Assembly: GCF_011297335.1 (NCBI RefSeq)
Contig: NZ_JAAOTJ010000001.1
Location: 744,001-808,000, forward strand
Direction of reading: 5' to 3'
DNA length: 64,000 nucleotides
DNA from: Catellatospora methionotrophica
Lineage (GTDB): Bacteria > Actinomycetota > Actinomycetes > Mycobacteriales > Micromonosporaceae
A program made the position numbers and the translations under genes. How positions within the stretch are numbered: the stretch's first letter is position 1; each line of letters opens with the position of its first letter. Below, in pieces: positions 1 to 7,198 of this stretch. The notes under the pieces were generated by a model. It saw nothing but the letters and a program-made list of their open reading frames with translations. It was not told the DNA's origin and made no database searches.

Positions 1-1135
1 GCGGGTTCGCGCCGCCGCGGCCGTCGTCGCTCACCTCGATGCGCACGGCCAGCCGCTCGGCCGTGACGCGGGCGTCGATGCGACCGGCGTCGGCGTGTTT
101 GACGGCGTTGGTCAGCGCCTCCGCGATGACGAAGAAGGCCACCGCCTCGGTCGCCGGTGCGAACCGCTGCGCGGTGACCTCGACCCGGACGGAGTGCGGC
201 AGCTTCGACGCCAGGTCGTGCACGGCCGTGGCCAGGCCGTGGGTGCTCAGCAGGTCAGGTGCGCGGCCGGCGGCGATGCTGCGCAGGTCGTCCAGTGCGA
301 TCCGCAGATCCCGGACGGAGCCCTGCAGCAGCTCGCTGGTCGCGGTGTCGGCGACGGTCTGGCGTGCCAGCTGCAATTGGAGCGCGAGCGCCAGCAGGCG
401 GCCCTGGACACCGTCGTGCAGGTCGCGTTCCAGGCGGACGCGCTCGGCCAGCGCCGCCCGCTCGGCCCGTGCCCGTTCATGGACGATCCGTTCGGCCTGG
501 TCGCGTACGGTGGCGCCGAACACCGCCCGTTCGATCAGCACACGCAGTTCGTCGACCACACCGGCCGCGCCCGGCAGGCCTGCGGTGCTCGCGGAGCCGT
601 GCAGGACGTAGGCGATGACCTGCCCCCCTGAGCCCGCCACCAGTTCCACGTGCCCGTGGTGGTGTTCCAGCGGCGCGGGTGCGGGCCGGTCGTCGACGTC
701 GACCCAGCCCCGGCCATCGGGCAGGGCCAGCGTGAGAACCGCGGCAGGATCGTCGAAAGCGGCGCGGATCGTGTCCTGTGCCAGGTGTCCGGCGTTGCCC
801 GACGGCGGCTCGTAGGGGGTGTCGGCCATCAGCTGCCGGAGATGTCGCGTGGTGAGCGCGGCGGCGAGCTGGCGGCGTGGATCGGTGTGCCGCAGCAGCC
901 AGCGCTGTCCGCGTCTGCGCAGCGGATCGACGGCCACCGCGGCGGCCACGCCGACGACCATGGCGACTCCGGCGGACTCCCCCGCTGCCAGCACGGCCCC
1001 GAACCCGGCGGCGCCCACCGTCACCGTCGCGAGCCGTCCGGTCAGCACAGCGGCCGCTCGGCCGAGCAGACCGGCACGGCCGCGACCGGCTGGACCGCCG
1101 CCCCGCCGTGAAGAGCCGGGGTCCTCGGCCGTCAC
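1..1135 (-). CDS. NarL-type sensor histidine kinase, C-terminus cut by window edge
   Basis: A continuous minus-strand reading frame starts at a GTG (1133-1135) and runs off the left edge. About 378 residues are visible. The N-terminus has a hydrophobic, Ala/Val-rich stretch (about residues 35-65, probably a membrane anchor), then an uncharacterised sensor region. A HisKA_3 dimerisation box follows with the motif ERDLHDGVQGRL, whose His is the expected phosphoacceptor. The HATPase N-box reads EALTNAVKHA and the G1 region SDDGRGG, just before the edge. This is the architecture of two-component kinases that pair with LuxR-type response regulators; the partner gene is not in the window. The GTG start has no clear ribosome site, so the N-terminus is uncertain. 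Confidence 0.85.
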   Translation of the reverse strand, partial: MTAEDPGSSRRGGGPAGRGRAGLLGRAAAVLTGRLATVTVGAAGFGAVLAAGESAGVAMVVGVAAAVAVDPLRRRGQRWLLRHTDPRRQLAAALTTRHLRQLMADTPYEPPSGNAGHLAQDTIRAAFDDPAAVLTLALPDGRGWVDVDDRPAPAPLEHHHGHVELVAGSGGQVIAYVLHGSASTAGLPGAAGVVDELRVLIERAVFGATVRDQAERIVHERARAERAALAERVRLERDLHDGVQGRLLALALQLQLARQTVADTATSELLQGSVRDLRIALDDLRSIAAGRAPDLLSTHGLATAVHDLASKLPHSVRVEVTAQRFAPATEAVAFFVIAEALTNAVKHADAGRIDARVTAERLAVRIEVSDDGRGGANP

Positions 1136-1418
1136 GGGGCCCGTCCGTCGTGAATCCGATTCGCGTTGATCACCACGGCCGAGTCTGCCACTGCCGTGGA
1201 GAACACGGAATGCTCCGCTGATCACGGAACGGTGACGTCGGCGACGGACCGGCAGCGCCCTCGGCGAGCCCATGCCAGACCGGGTCGTAGTCGTTGATCG
1301 CTTTCGTCACCGCTGGACTATGTGCAGGTACGCTTTGCGCGCTCGCGCCGCGACATGTATCCGGCACCCTCACCGGCACCCGCTCGATGCGGGGATCGCC
1401 TCGACGGCAGGAGAACTG

Positions 1419-1838
1419 GTGGAACGAGGCGAGGTCTGGTGGGCGTGGATCGATGAACGACGCCCGGTCGTCCTGCTCTCGGGAGGCGACGAGCCTGAAC
1501 TGCGGGCGATGCAGATCGTGCGCCCTGCCACCGCCGAGGAGAAGCGCGGTTTCGTCGTGCTGTCGGGAGAGGAGGCGGCCGACTCGCGCCTGCTGCGACA
1601 GTTCGCCGACCCGGTGGACACCGGCATCAGAGGTGTCGGCATCGAGGTGGTGATCGGAGCCGCCGAAGGACTCTCATTCGCAGGGGTCATCCGGGTCGCG
1701 CTTGCCCGTGACGATCGCATCTTCTGCACCTGGCTGACGACCCTGACCGCAGAAAGCCTGCTTGAGCGGGCAGGTGCGCTGTCGGCCGCGAAACTCGGCC
1801 AGCTCGCCAACGCGCTGTGTCTGGCCCGCCTCGAGTGA
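1419..1838 (+). CDS. PemK/MazF-like protein, apparently without antitoxin
   Basis: A 139-residue protein starting VERGEVWWAWIDERRPVV, the usual N-terminus of PemK/MazF-type ribonuclease toxins. The GTG start is chosen because GGCAGGAG lies five bases upstream and the family alignment begins there, although the frame stays open to 1272. MazF-family proteins usually cleave mRNA and are paired with a small antitoxin encoded immediately upstream. No such gene is visible here: the 280 bases before the start hold only a weak opposite-strand frame. The protein is longer than classical MazF (about 110 residues) and resembles orphan actinomycete members, so toxic activity is not assured. Confidence 0.65.
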   Translation: MERGEVWWAWIDERRPVVLLSGGDEPELRAMQIVRPATAEEKRGFVVLSGEEAADSRLLRQFADPVDTGIRGVGIEVVIGAAEGLSFAGVIRVALARDDRIFCTWLTTLTAESLLERAGALSAAKLGQLANALCLARLE

Positions 1839-1899
1839 CGGCCGCCCGACTGGCGTGTCAAAGCCCGCTATGGTGACCTTGAGCAGGTAGAACTCTCCC

Positions 1900-2328
1900 A
1901 TGGAATGCACGGTGCTGCGTAAGTCGTCGGCTGGATATCGCGGAAAACAGGGTGGGTACTTCTTCCAGGGCATCTCGGCCGAGTCATGCGGCTCGCAACG
2001 GCTCTGCCTGCACGTGGTGACGGTGCCCCCGCACACGCAGGGTGCGCCCCACGTGCATGCCGGACACGAGTCGGGCATCTACGTCGTCAGGGGAACCCAC
2101 ACCATCCGGTACGGGCACGCGCTGGAGTTCAGCCAGGTGCTGCGCGCGGGCGACATGGTCTACATCCCTGCGGACGTGCCGCACATGCCGGTGACGACCG
2201 AGGATGAGGTCGTCGCGATCGTGGCCCGCACCGATCCCCACGAGCAGGAATCGGTCCACCTGCTGGACCGCGAGCCGTCGGGTGTCGAACTCGTGCTGAG
2301 CGACCTCACCGGCGCCGTCCGCAGCTGA
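1900..2328 (+). CDS. Small cupin-domain protein
   Basis: A 142-residue single-cupin protein. The first cupin motif is visible as PHVHAGHESGIYVVRG (two His and one Glu metal ligands) and the second as GDMVYIPADVPHMP (third His), so the metal site appears intact. Stand-alone cupins include dioxygenases, isomerases and sugar- or ligand-binding proteins, and the substrate cannot be read from the sequence. It lies 61 bases downstream of the MazF-like gene on the same strand. A weak ribosome-site-like AGCAGGT lies rather far upstream of the ATG. Confidence 0.8.
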   Translation: MECTVLRKSSAGYRGKQGGYFFQGISAESCGSQRLCLHVVTVPPHTQGAPHVHAGHESGIYVVRGTHTIRYGHALEFSQVLRAGDMVYIPADVPHMPVTTEDEVVAIVARTDPHEQESVHLLDREPSGVELVLSDLTGAVRS

Positions 2329-2355
2329 CCACCATCGCCGTGCGGGCGTCGTTGG

Positions 2356-3045
2356 TCAGGCGGTGCCGCCATCGGTGTGGTGGCCCTGCGTGACGTATCC
2401 GGTCTGGCTGCCGCGGAAGCCGGGACGGACCTGGTGGGCAAGCGTCGGGTCGGATGCGGTGAAGCCGTAGGCGTGCGGGTCGTACAGGGCGGTCAGGTAG
2501 TGCAGGCGGGTGCCGGGGTCGCCGTCCTCGAACCGCCACGTCGTGGGATCCACGTACAGCACCGGGCCGGAGGTCGGGCATTTCGCCAGGTCGAGCATGG
2601 AGACCAGCTGCTCGACCGTCGGCTTGGACAGGTCGATGCCCAGGTCTTTCAGTTCGGCTGCGAGCGCTTCGCGCATGCCGCCGCCGAGCGTCGGCAGCGG
2701 TGCCTGGAAGCTGCTCAGGGCCGCGCGGACCATGGCCGCCGGTACGTGGATCAGGCCACCCGTCCAGTTCCGGGTGATCTTGTGCCGTCGCTGCTCACCG
2801 ATGATGTGATCGAGCTATCCGGTGGTCGGCTTATCCGCGTGATTGGAACTGATCTCGTCCTCGAACTCGTCGGGAATCTCGATGTACGTCGCGATTCCGC
2901 GGCACACCATGGTGCGCTCGCGACCGAACGTCGTCTTGTGGCGGGTGTCGGCGAACTCACGCACTCCTGCGCCCACGGCGTCGTCGTAAGTCGTCACTTT
3001 GAGCGAGCCTTCCGCCCATTCGCCGTTGGCCAGGAAAATCGCCAT
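2356..3045 (-). pseudogene. Hypothetical gene interrupted by an in-frame TAG
   Basis: Translation starts at the ATG at 3045 (GGAGGAATT just upstream; product begins MAIFLANGEWAEGS). It reads 76 codons to a TAG at 2815-2817. The same frame then continues without another stop to 2356, beginning LDHIIGEQRRHK and reaching an ATG at 2733. The 27 codons between the TAG and that ATG keep strong third-position GC, as expected for coding sequence. The two halves therefore look like one gene of about 229 codons. Explanations are a recent nonsense mutation, a sequencing error, or two genes after a split. No known domain is recognised. The C-terminal half contains VLYVDPTTWRFEDGDPG and is hydrophilic. 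Confidence 0.6.
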
Positions 3046-3205
3046 AATTCCTCCGCGTAGGTCGTTCCGGAGTGCCGACGCCCGGCACATGACGATCACG
3101 CTATGTGACGACCGGTCGCTGCCTTGCCAGAACGGGCCAAACCCGTTCCCCGCAGGGCGGATGCGGTCAGCGCGCTAAGTGACTCCGGCATCCTGACCGG
3201 GCGGG

Positions 3206-4609
3206 TCAGCCGGCGTTCTGGAACGCCGGACCGGTGGTCACGCCGCCCTCGGGCTGGCTGGCCAGGCAGTACAGCAGCCAGGTGTCCTGGTCGACCTGGA
3301 TCGGCCAGGGCTCGCGCTGCCAGTTCGCGGTGGCGACGCCGTCGCGGGTGCGCTGCGCCACGGCCTGCGCCGAGCAGAGGGCCGCGATGTCGGCGCGTGC
3401 CATGAGCTCGTCCTGCCGGACGAACTCCGCTCCGGCCGGCAGAGCCGCCACGACGACCGTCTCCCAGGGGTGCGGCTGGTCGCAGGCGATCCGCTTCGGC
3501 CGGTGTGCCGTGCCGCCCGAGCTGGTCAGGCCGCCCCAGCACTCGGGCTCGGGCGGGCACGCGTACGCGCCACACGCCACATACCCGGCGGGAACCCGCT
3601 GATCGGCGGCGGGCGCGTCCGGCGACGTCCAGCGCGGGAACGTGTCCGACCCCCAGAACGCCCAGCCCGCCAGGCCGCCACCCGCGAGCACGACCAGCGC
3701 GACCGCCGCCGCGAGCACCCGGACGCGGCGGTTCCTCGCTCTCCCGCCGGTTCCACGGCCGACGCTCCTGCGTGGACTCGGGGCAGGGGCGTGCGAACCG
3801 TTCAGCACGCCGTGGGCGGCCTCGGCCAGTGCCGCGGCCGACGGCCACCGCTGTTCGGGATCTTCCGCCAGTGCCCGTTCGACCAGGGCGGCGACCGGGG
3901 CGGGAACGTCGGGGCCCAGCGGCGGCGGCAGCTGGCCCACCCGCTGCATGGCCACGGCGAACGGGTTGTCGCCGGTGAACGGGCGGTGTCCGGACAGGCA
4001 CTCGTAGGCGACGACGCCCAGCGCGTAGATGTCGCTGCGCGCGTCGGCGGGCTGGCCGAGCACCTGCTCCGGCGCGAGGTAGGACGGTGTGCCCAGGATT
4101 CCGCCGGGCGTGGTCAGTGAGGTGTCGTCCTGCGTACGGGCGATGCCGAAGTCGGTCAGCATGACGGTTCCGTCGAGGCGTACCAGCAGGTTGCCCGGTT
4201 TGACGTCGCGATGCACGATGCCCTGGTCGTGCACGGCCTGCAGTGCTTCGGCGGTCTGTGCGAGCAGGCCCAGGGTGGACTCGGCGGTCAGCCGGCCGTG
4301 CCGGGCGAGGGCGCGCGACAGCGGCTCGCCGTCGATGTGCTCCATCACCAGGTACGCGCCGCCGGTGTCGCCGTGGTAGTCGTGGATGGTGACCACGCCG
4401 CGGTGGCGTACGCCCGCCATCGCCCTTGCCTCGGTGAGGAACCGGCGGACGAACCCGGGGTCGTCGAGCAGGGCCGGCAGCACCGTCTTCACCGCGACGA
4501 CGCGCTTGAGGACCGTGTCGGTCGCCCGCCAGACCTCTCCCATGCCGCCGGCGCCGATCCGCTCATCGAGCCGGTAACGGCCGCCGAGCAGCGCTCCTGG
4601 ACTGTGCAT
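3206..4609 (-). CDS. Membrane Ser/Thr protein kinase of the PknB type
   Basis: A 467-residue protein with a complete Hanks-type kinase domain at about residues 10-275: glycine loop GAGGMGEV, VAVK with Lys41, HRDVKPGN with catalytic Asp135, DFG at 153-155, and an APEQ motif after the activation loop. A Pro/Arg-rich linker leads to one membrane segment near residues 300-325. An outside domain follows with several Cys residues and the motif ACDQPHPWETV. That domain resembles the Septum_form-type extracellular modules seen next to actinobacterial kinases, which is a tentative comparison. The frame is open further upstream, but the ATG at 4609 starts exactly where the family begins and avoids overlap with the upstream glycosyltransferase. 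Confidence 0.9.
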   Translation of the reverse strand: MHSPGALLGGRYRLDERIGAGGMGEVWRATDTVLKRVVAVKTVLPALLDDPGFVRRFLTEARAMAGVRHRGVVTIHDYHGDTGGAYLVMEHIDGEPLSRALARHGRLTAESTLGLLAQTAEALQAVHDQGIVHRDVKPGNLLVRLDGTVMLTDFGIARTQDDTSLTTPGGILGTPSYLAPEQVLGQPADARSDIYALGVVAYECLSGHRPFTGDNPFAVAMQRVGQLPPPLGPDVPAPVAALVERALAEDPEQRWPSAAALAEAAHGVLNGSHAPAPSPRRSVGRGTGGRARNRRVRVLAAAVALVVLAGGGLAGWAFWGSDTFPRWTSPDAPAADQRVPAGYVACGAYACPPEPECWGGLTSSGGTAHRPKRIACDQPHPWETVVVAALPAGAEFVRQDELMARADIAALCSAQAVAQRTRDGVATANWQREPWPIQVDQDTWLLYCLASQPEGGVTTGPAFQNAG

Positions 4610-4674
4610 GACCTGCCTCGTTCGTCCGCGGGATGGGGTCGCCGACGACGATAGCGTCGCGCCCCGACACGCGC

Positions 4675-5493
4675 TCAGCCGAAGGCTGCCACCCTGGCCG
4701 CGAGGGTGTGGTGGCGCTGCAGGCGAAAGCCCGGACGGAAGCCCTCGGTCCAGGGCTTGCGCGGTCCGGCGAAGTGCATGACGCGTACGTCCTGTTCGCC
4801 GCGTTGCGCCTCGTCCATGGGCTCCAGCAGGAAACTGGCCATGTTGTTCCAGCGCGGCGGCAGCCGCAGCCAGCGCTGGTACGCGACCAGGTTCAGCGCG
4901 TCCTGGTCGGGAAACCGCAGCCGGTCCGCGTTCGCGGCCAGGTAGTCCAGGCAGCGCTCGGTCACCTGGGTCGCGCGCCAGTGCGCCAGGTTCATCAGCA
5001 TGACGCCGGAGTTGAAGTACGGTGCGTCGGCCGGGTGTTCGGGTCCGGAGCCGGGGATGCCGCCGAAGGCGTCGAAGCGGTCGCCGAACGCGTCGCGGAC
5101 TGCCGCCAGCGGCACGCCGTCGAGCGGCACCTGCCACAGGGGGCTCAGATCGCCGCAGACGTGGATGTCGGAGTCCAGGTAGAGCAGGCGCGCCGGCCCG
5201 TCACCGATCAGCTCGGGCAGCAGCAGGCGCAGGTACATGCCGGGGCTGAGCCAGGCCAGGGCCTCGTGCTCGGCGACCGGCAGGGACCGGAACGCGTCAC
5301 CGGTGGTGAGCAGGCGCAGCGAGCCCCGTCCGGCGAGCTGGCGTCGCAGCGGCCGTTCGTACTCCTTGGCGACCTGGTCGGTGGTCAGTAGCCAGTAGGT
5401 GACGTCGTCGTGCTGACGGCTGTCGAGGATCGACTCCAGCGCGACCCGCGCATGGTCGGCGTAGGTCTCGTCGAAGGCGAAGGCGATGTCCAC
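4675..5493 (-). CDS. Glycosyltransferase family 8 protein
   Basis: A 272-residue LgtC/glycogenin-like GT8 protein. It starts VDIAFAFDETYADHA, matching the usual nucleotide-sugar-binding N-terminus. The metal-binding DxD motif appears in YLDSDIHV (about residues 107-109). Other family signatures are YFNSGVMLMNL, FPDQDALN and the C-terminal HFAGPRKPW. GT8 enzymes are retaining transferases that move hexoses from UDP- or similar donors; the acceptor is unknown here. The start is the GTG at 5493, because homology begins there and a TATACA hexamer lies six bases upstream, suggesting a leaderless mRNA. An in-frame GTG at 5520 is the alternative. It lies 65 bases upstream of the kinase gene on the same strand. 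Confidence 0.88.
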   Translation of the reverse strand: MDIAFAFDETYADHARVALESILDSRQHDDVTYWLLTTDQVAKEYERPLRRQLAGRGSLRLLTTGDAFRSLPVAEHEALAWLSPGMYLRLLLPELIGDGPARLLYLDSDIHVCGDLSPLWQVPLDGVPLAAVRDAFGDRFDAFGGIPGSGPEHPADAPYFNSGVMLMNLAHWRATQVTERCLDYLAANADRLRFPDQDALNLVAYQRWLRLPPRWNNMASFLLEPMDEAQRGEQDVRVMHFAGPRKPWTEGFRPGFRLQRHHTLAARVAAFG

Positions 5494-5499
5494 TGTGGC

Positions 5500-5505
5500 T
5501 GTATA
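5500..5505 (-). promoter_or_regulatory. Possible -10 element for a leaderless glycosyltransferase transcript
   Basis: On the minus strand the hexamer TATACA ends six bases before the GTG of the glycosyltransferase gene, the spacing expected if transcription starts at the start codon. No ribosome site is visible before that GTG. The -35 region is poor, so this remains tentative. Confidence 0.3.
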
Positions 5506-5601
5506 ACAGAAGACGATCACTTAGCTGAATAGTTCGATTGGATTCTGGCAGAGAAAACGTAGAAATATTACGATGGGTTTTCGAAAACTTGCACTGACCG
5601 G

Positions 5602-5642
5602 TTCGGGTCCCCGCGTGGCCGAGCGTGGCGCGGGGACCCGAA
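5602..5642 (-). terminator. Hairpin terminator after the lysozyme-like gene
   Basis: A perfect 14-bp inverted repeat (TTCGGGTCCCCGCG at 5602-5615 and its complement at 5629-5642) with a 13-base loop lies eight bases past the stop of the minus-strand gene ending at 5650. There is no U-tract, as usual for actinomycete terminators. Confidence 0.7.
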
Positions 5643-5649
5643 TACCGAC

Positions 5650-6897
5650 TCAGCAGCTGTAGAGGTATTTGACGCCGGAGACCGCCATGGCGGCCGTACG
5701 CGAACCGGGCACGCCGCTGTTGAGGTTGCGCCAGCCCGTGTTGCTGCTGGCCTCGTGGATGTAGCCGCCGGCCGAGGTGTAGATCAGCTTCTCGGCGCCG
5801 TTGGCGGTCGCGGCGATGGTGGCACTGGAGACGCCGGTGATGCCGGTCCCCCGGTTGGTCCAGCCCGCGTTGCTGGCCGCTTCGTACACCGCGCCGCCGT
5901 TGACCGAGTAGATGATCTTTGTGGTGCCCTGCGCGATCGCCGCCACCGCGGACGCGGGGACGCCCGTGTTGAGGTTGCGCCACCCGTTGGCGCTGTGCGC
6001 CTCGTGTACCCAACCGCCGACGATGCTGTAGATGTAGATCACGCCGTTGAGGGCGATGACCGAGATCGACGACGTGCCGACCCCGCCGATGCCGGTGTTG
6101 AGGTTGCGCCATCCGTTGGCGCTGTGCGCCTCGTGCACGTACCCGCCGACGACCGTGTAGATGTACTTGACGTTGTTGAGGGTCACCGCGGCCAGCGCCG
6201 TGCCCTGCGCGCCGCTGATCCCGGTCCACAGGTTGTTCCAGCCGGTGCTGCTGGCGGCCTCGAACACCTGGCCGCCCCGCAGGCTGTAGACGATCTTCGT
6301 ACCGGCGAGGGAGATCGCGGCCGTGGCCGAACCGGTCACGGGGCCACTGGGTCCGCCCACGGCCAGCGCCCGCCAGCCGTTGTTGCTGGCCGCCTCGTAC
6401 ACCTGCCGCGCCCCGGTGGCACGCGCCTGGGCCAGCAGCTGCTCGGCGACCGGCCGCGCCTCGTCGTAGCGGGTCGGGAACGCCGACCGCTGCACACCCT
6501 GGGCGACCTGCCCGGGCGACCAGGACGGATTCGCCGCGGCCAGCGGGATGGCCCGGCTGAAGAACGAATTGCTGGCGAACCGCACGTCCAGGATCTGCGC
6601 CGCGGTGCCCCAACCCTGCGAGGGCCGCTGCTGGAAGACGCCCAGGGAGTCCCGGTCACCGCAGTTCAGGTTGTTCATGTGCGACTCGACCCAGCCCGCC
6701 TCGAACCCGGCCAGCAGCACACGTTCGCTGGCCCCGAGTTCCGTGGCGACGGCGTAGACCGCACTCAGGACCGCCGGGTCGGCGGTGGAGGGGATGGAGC
6801 CGCAGGCGGCTTTCGCCGCGGTGGCCGGAGACATCGCCACCAGCCCGGCGGTGGCGGTGAACAGGCCGAGTGCGCTTCGGCGGGTGAGGGCAGACAT
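5650..6897 (-). CDS. Secreted lysozyme-like protein with six lectin-like repeats
   Basis: A 415-residue exported protein. The N-terminus LTRRSALGLF is a twin-arginine-type signal, with likely cleavage near the TAAKA at residue 30. Residues about 35-160 resemble actinomycete lysozyme/transglycosylase-fold domains, with AGWVESHMNNLNCGDRDS (candidate catalytic Glu71) and LGVFQQRPSQGWG. From residue 165 to the end there are six repeats of about 43 residues built on the pattern V-[YFH]-E-A-x-S-x-x-G-W-x-N-L, starting near 167, 211, 254, 297, 338 and 380. Such repeats suggest a beta-propeller or lectin that binds cell-wall or environmental glycans. GGAGGAA precedes the ATG. It is transcribed away from the CYTH gene. 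Confidence 0.75.
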   Translation of the reverse strand: MSALTRRSALGLFTATAGLVAMSPATAAKAACGSIPSTADPAVLSAVYAVATELGASERVLLAGFEAGWVESHMNNLNCGDRDSLGVFQQRPSQGWGTAAQILDVRFASNSFFSRAIPLAAANPSWSPGQVAQGVQRSAFPTRYDEARPVAEQLLAQARATGARQVYEAASNNGWRALAVGGPSGPVTGSATAAISLAGTKIVYSLRGGQVFEAASSTGWNNLWTGISGAQGTALAAVTLNNVKYIYTVVGGYVHEAHSANGWRNLNTGIGGVGTSSISVIALNGVIYIYSIVGGWVHEAHSANGWRNLNTGVPASAVAAIAQGTTKIIYSVNGGAVYEAASNAGWTNRGTGITGVSSATIAATANGAEKLIYTSAGGYIHEASSNTGWRNLNSGVPGSRTAAMAVSGVKYLYSC

Positions 6898-7198
6898 GGG
6901 GGTTCCTCCGCGAGGGGGCGACAGGGGTGTCGGACGTTGCGGCACGCCGAGTCGGCACCGGGTGGAGCGGTGCCGAACGCCGGCCGCGTGAGACACCGTA
7001 CATATCGGACCGTACAACGCAGGCACATTCAGGCGGCGGCTGCCGGAGCGCCAGGACGGCCGCACCGGCCCCGCGGCGTGCTGCCGCATGCTCCCGGTCG
7101 AGGTCGCAAACAGGACAGCATGTATTCGCGGCGCTCGCGGGCCCTCTGGTCGGGTACCCGCGGTGAGAGTCACCGCAGTGCGGGACGAGGAGTGGGCG
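6898..7198. other. Divergent intergenic region of 301 bases
   Basis: This spacer separates the divergent lysozyme-like and CYTH genes and should hold both promoters. The only pattern noted is a direct repeat of ACCGTACA at 6995-7002 and 7009-7016, 14 bases apart. No gene or RNA structure was recognised. Confidence 0.4.

Noticed and set aside
1170-1379. A 69-codon minus-strand frame
   Set aside because: Pro/Ser/Arg-rich with no ribosome site or family. It lies in the spacer before the MazF-like gene and does not resemble an antitoxin.
3130-3148. Small hairpin GAACGGG-CCAAA-CCCGTTC downstream of the Ser/Thr kinase gene
   Set aside because: A seven-base stem, much weaker than the other terminators here and about 60 bases past the stop; not confident enough to list as a terminator.
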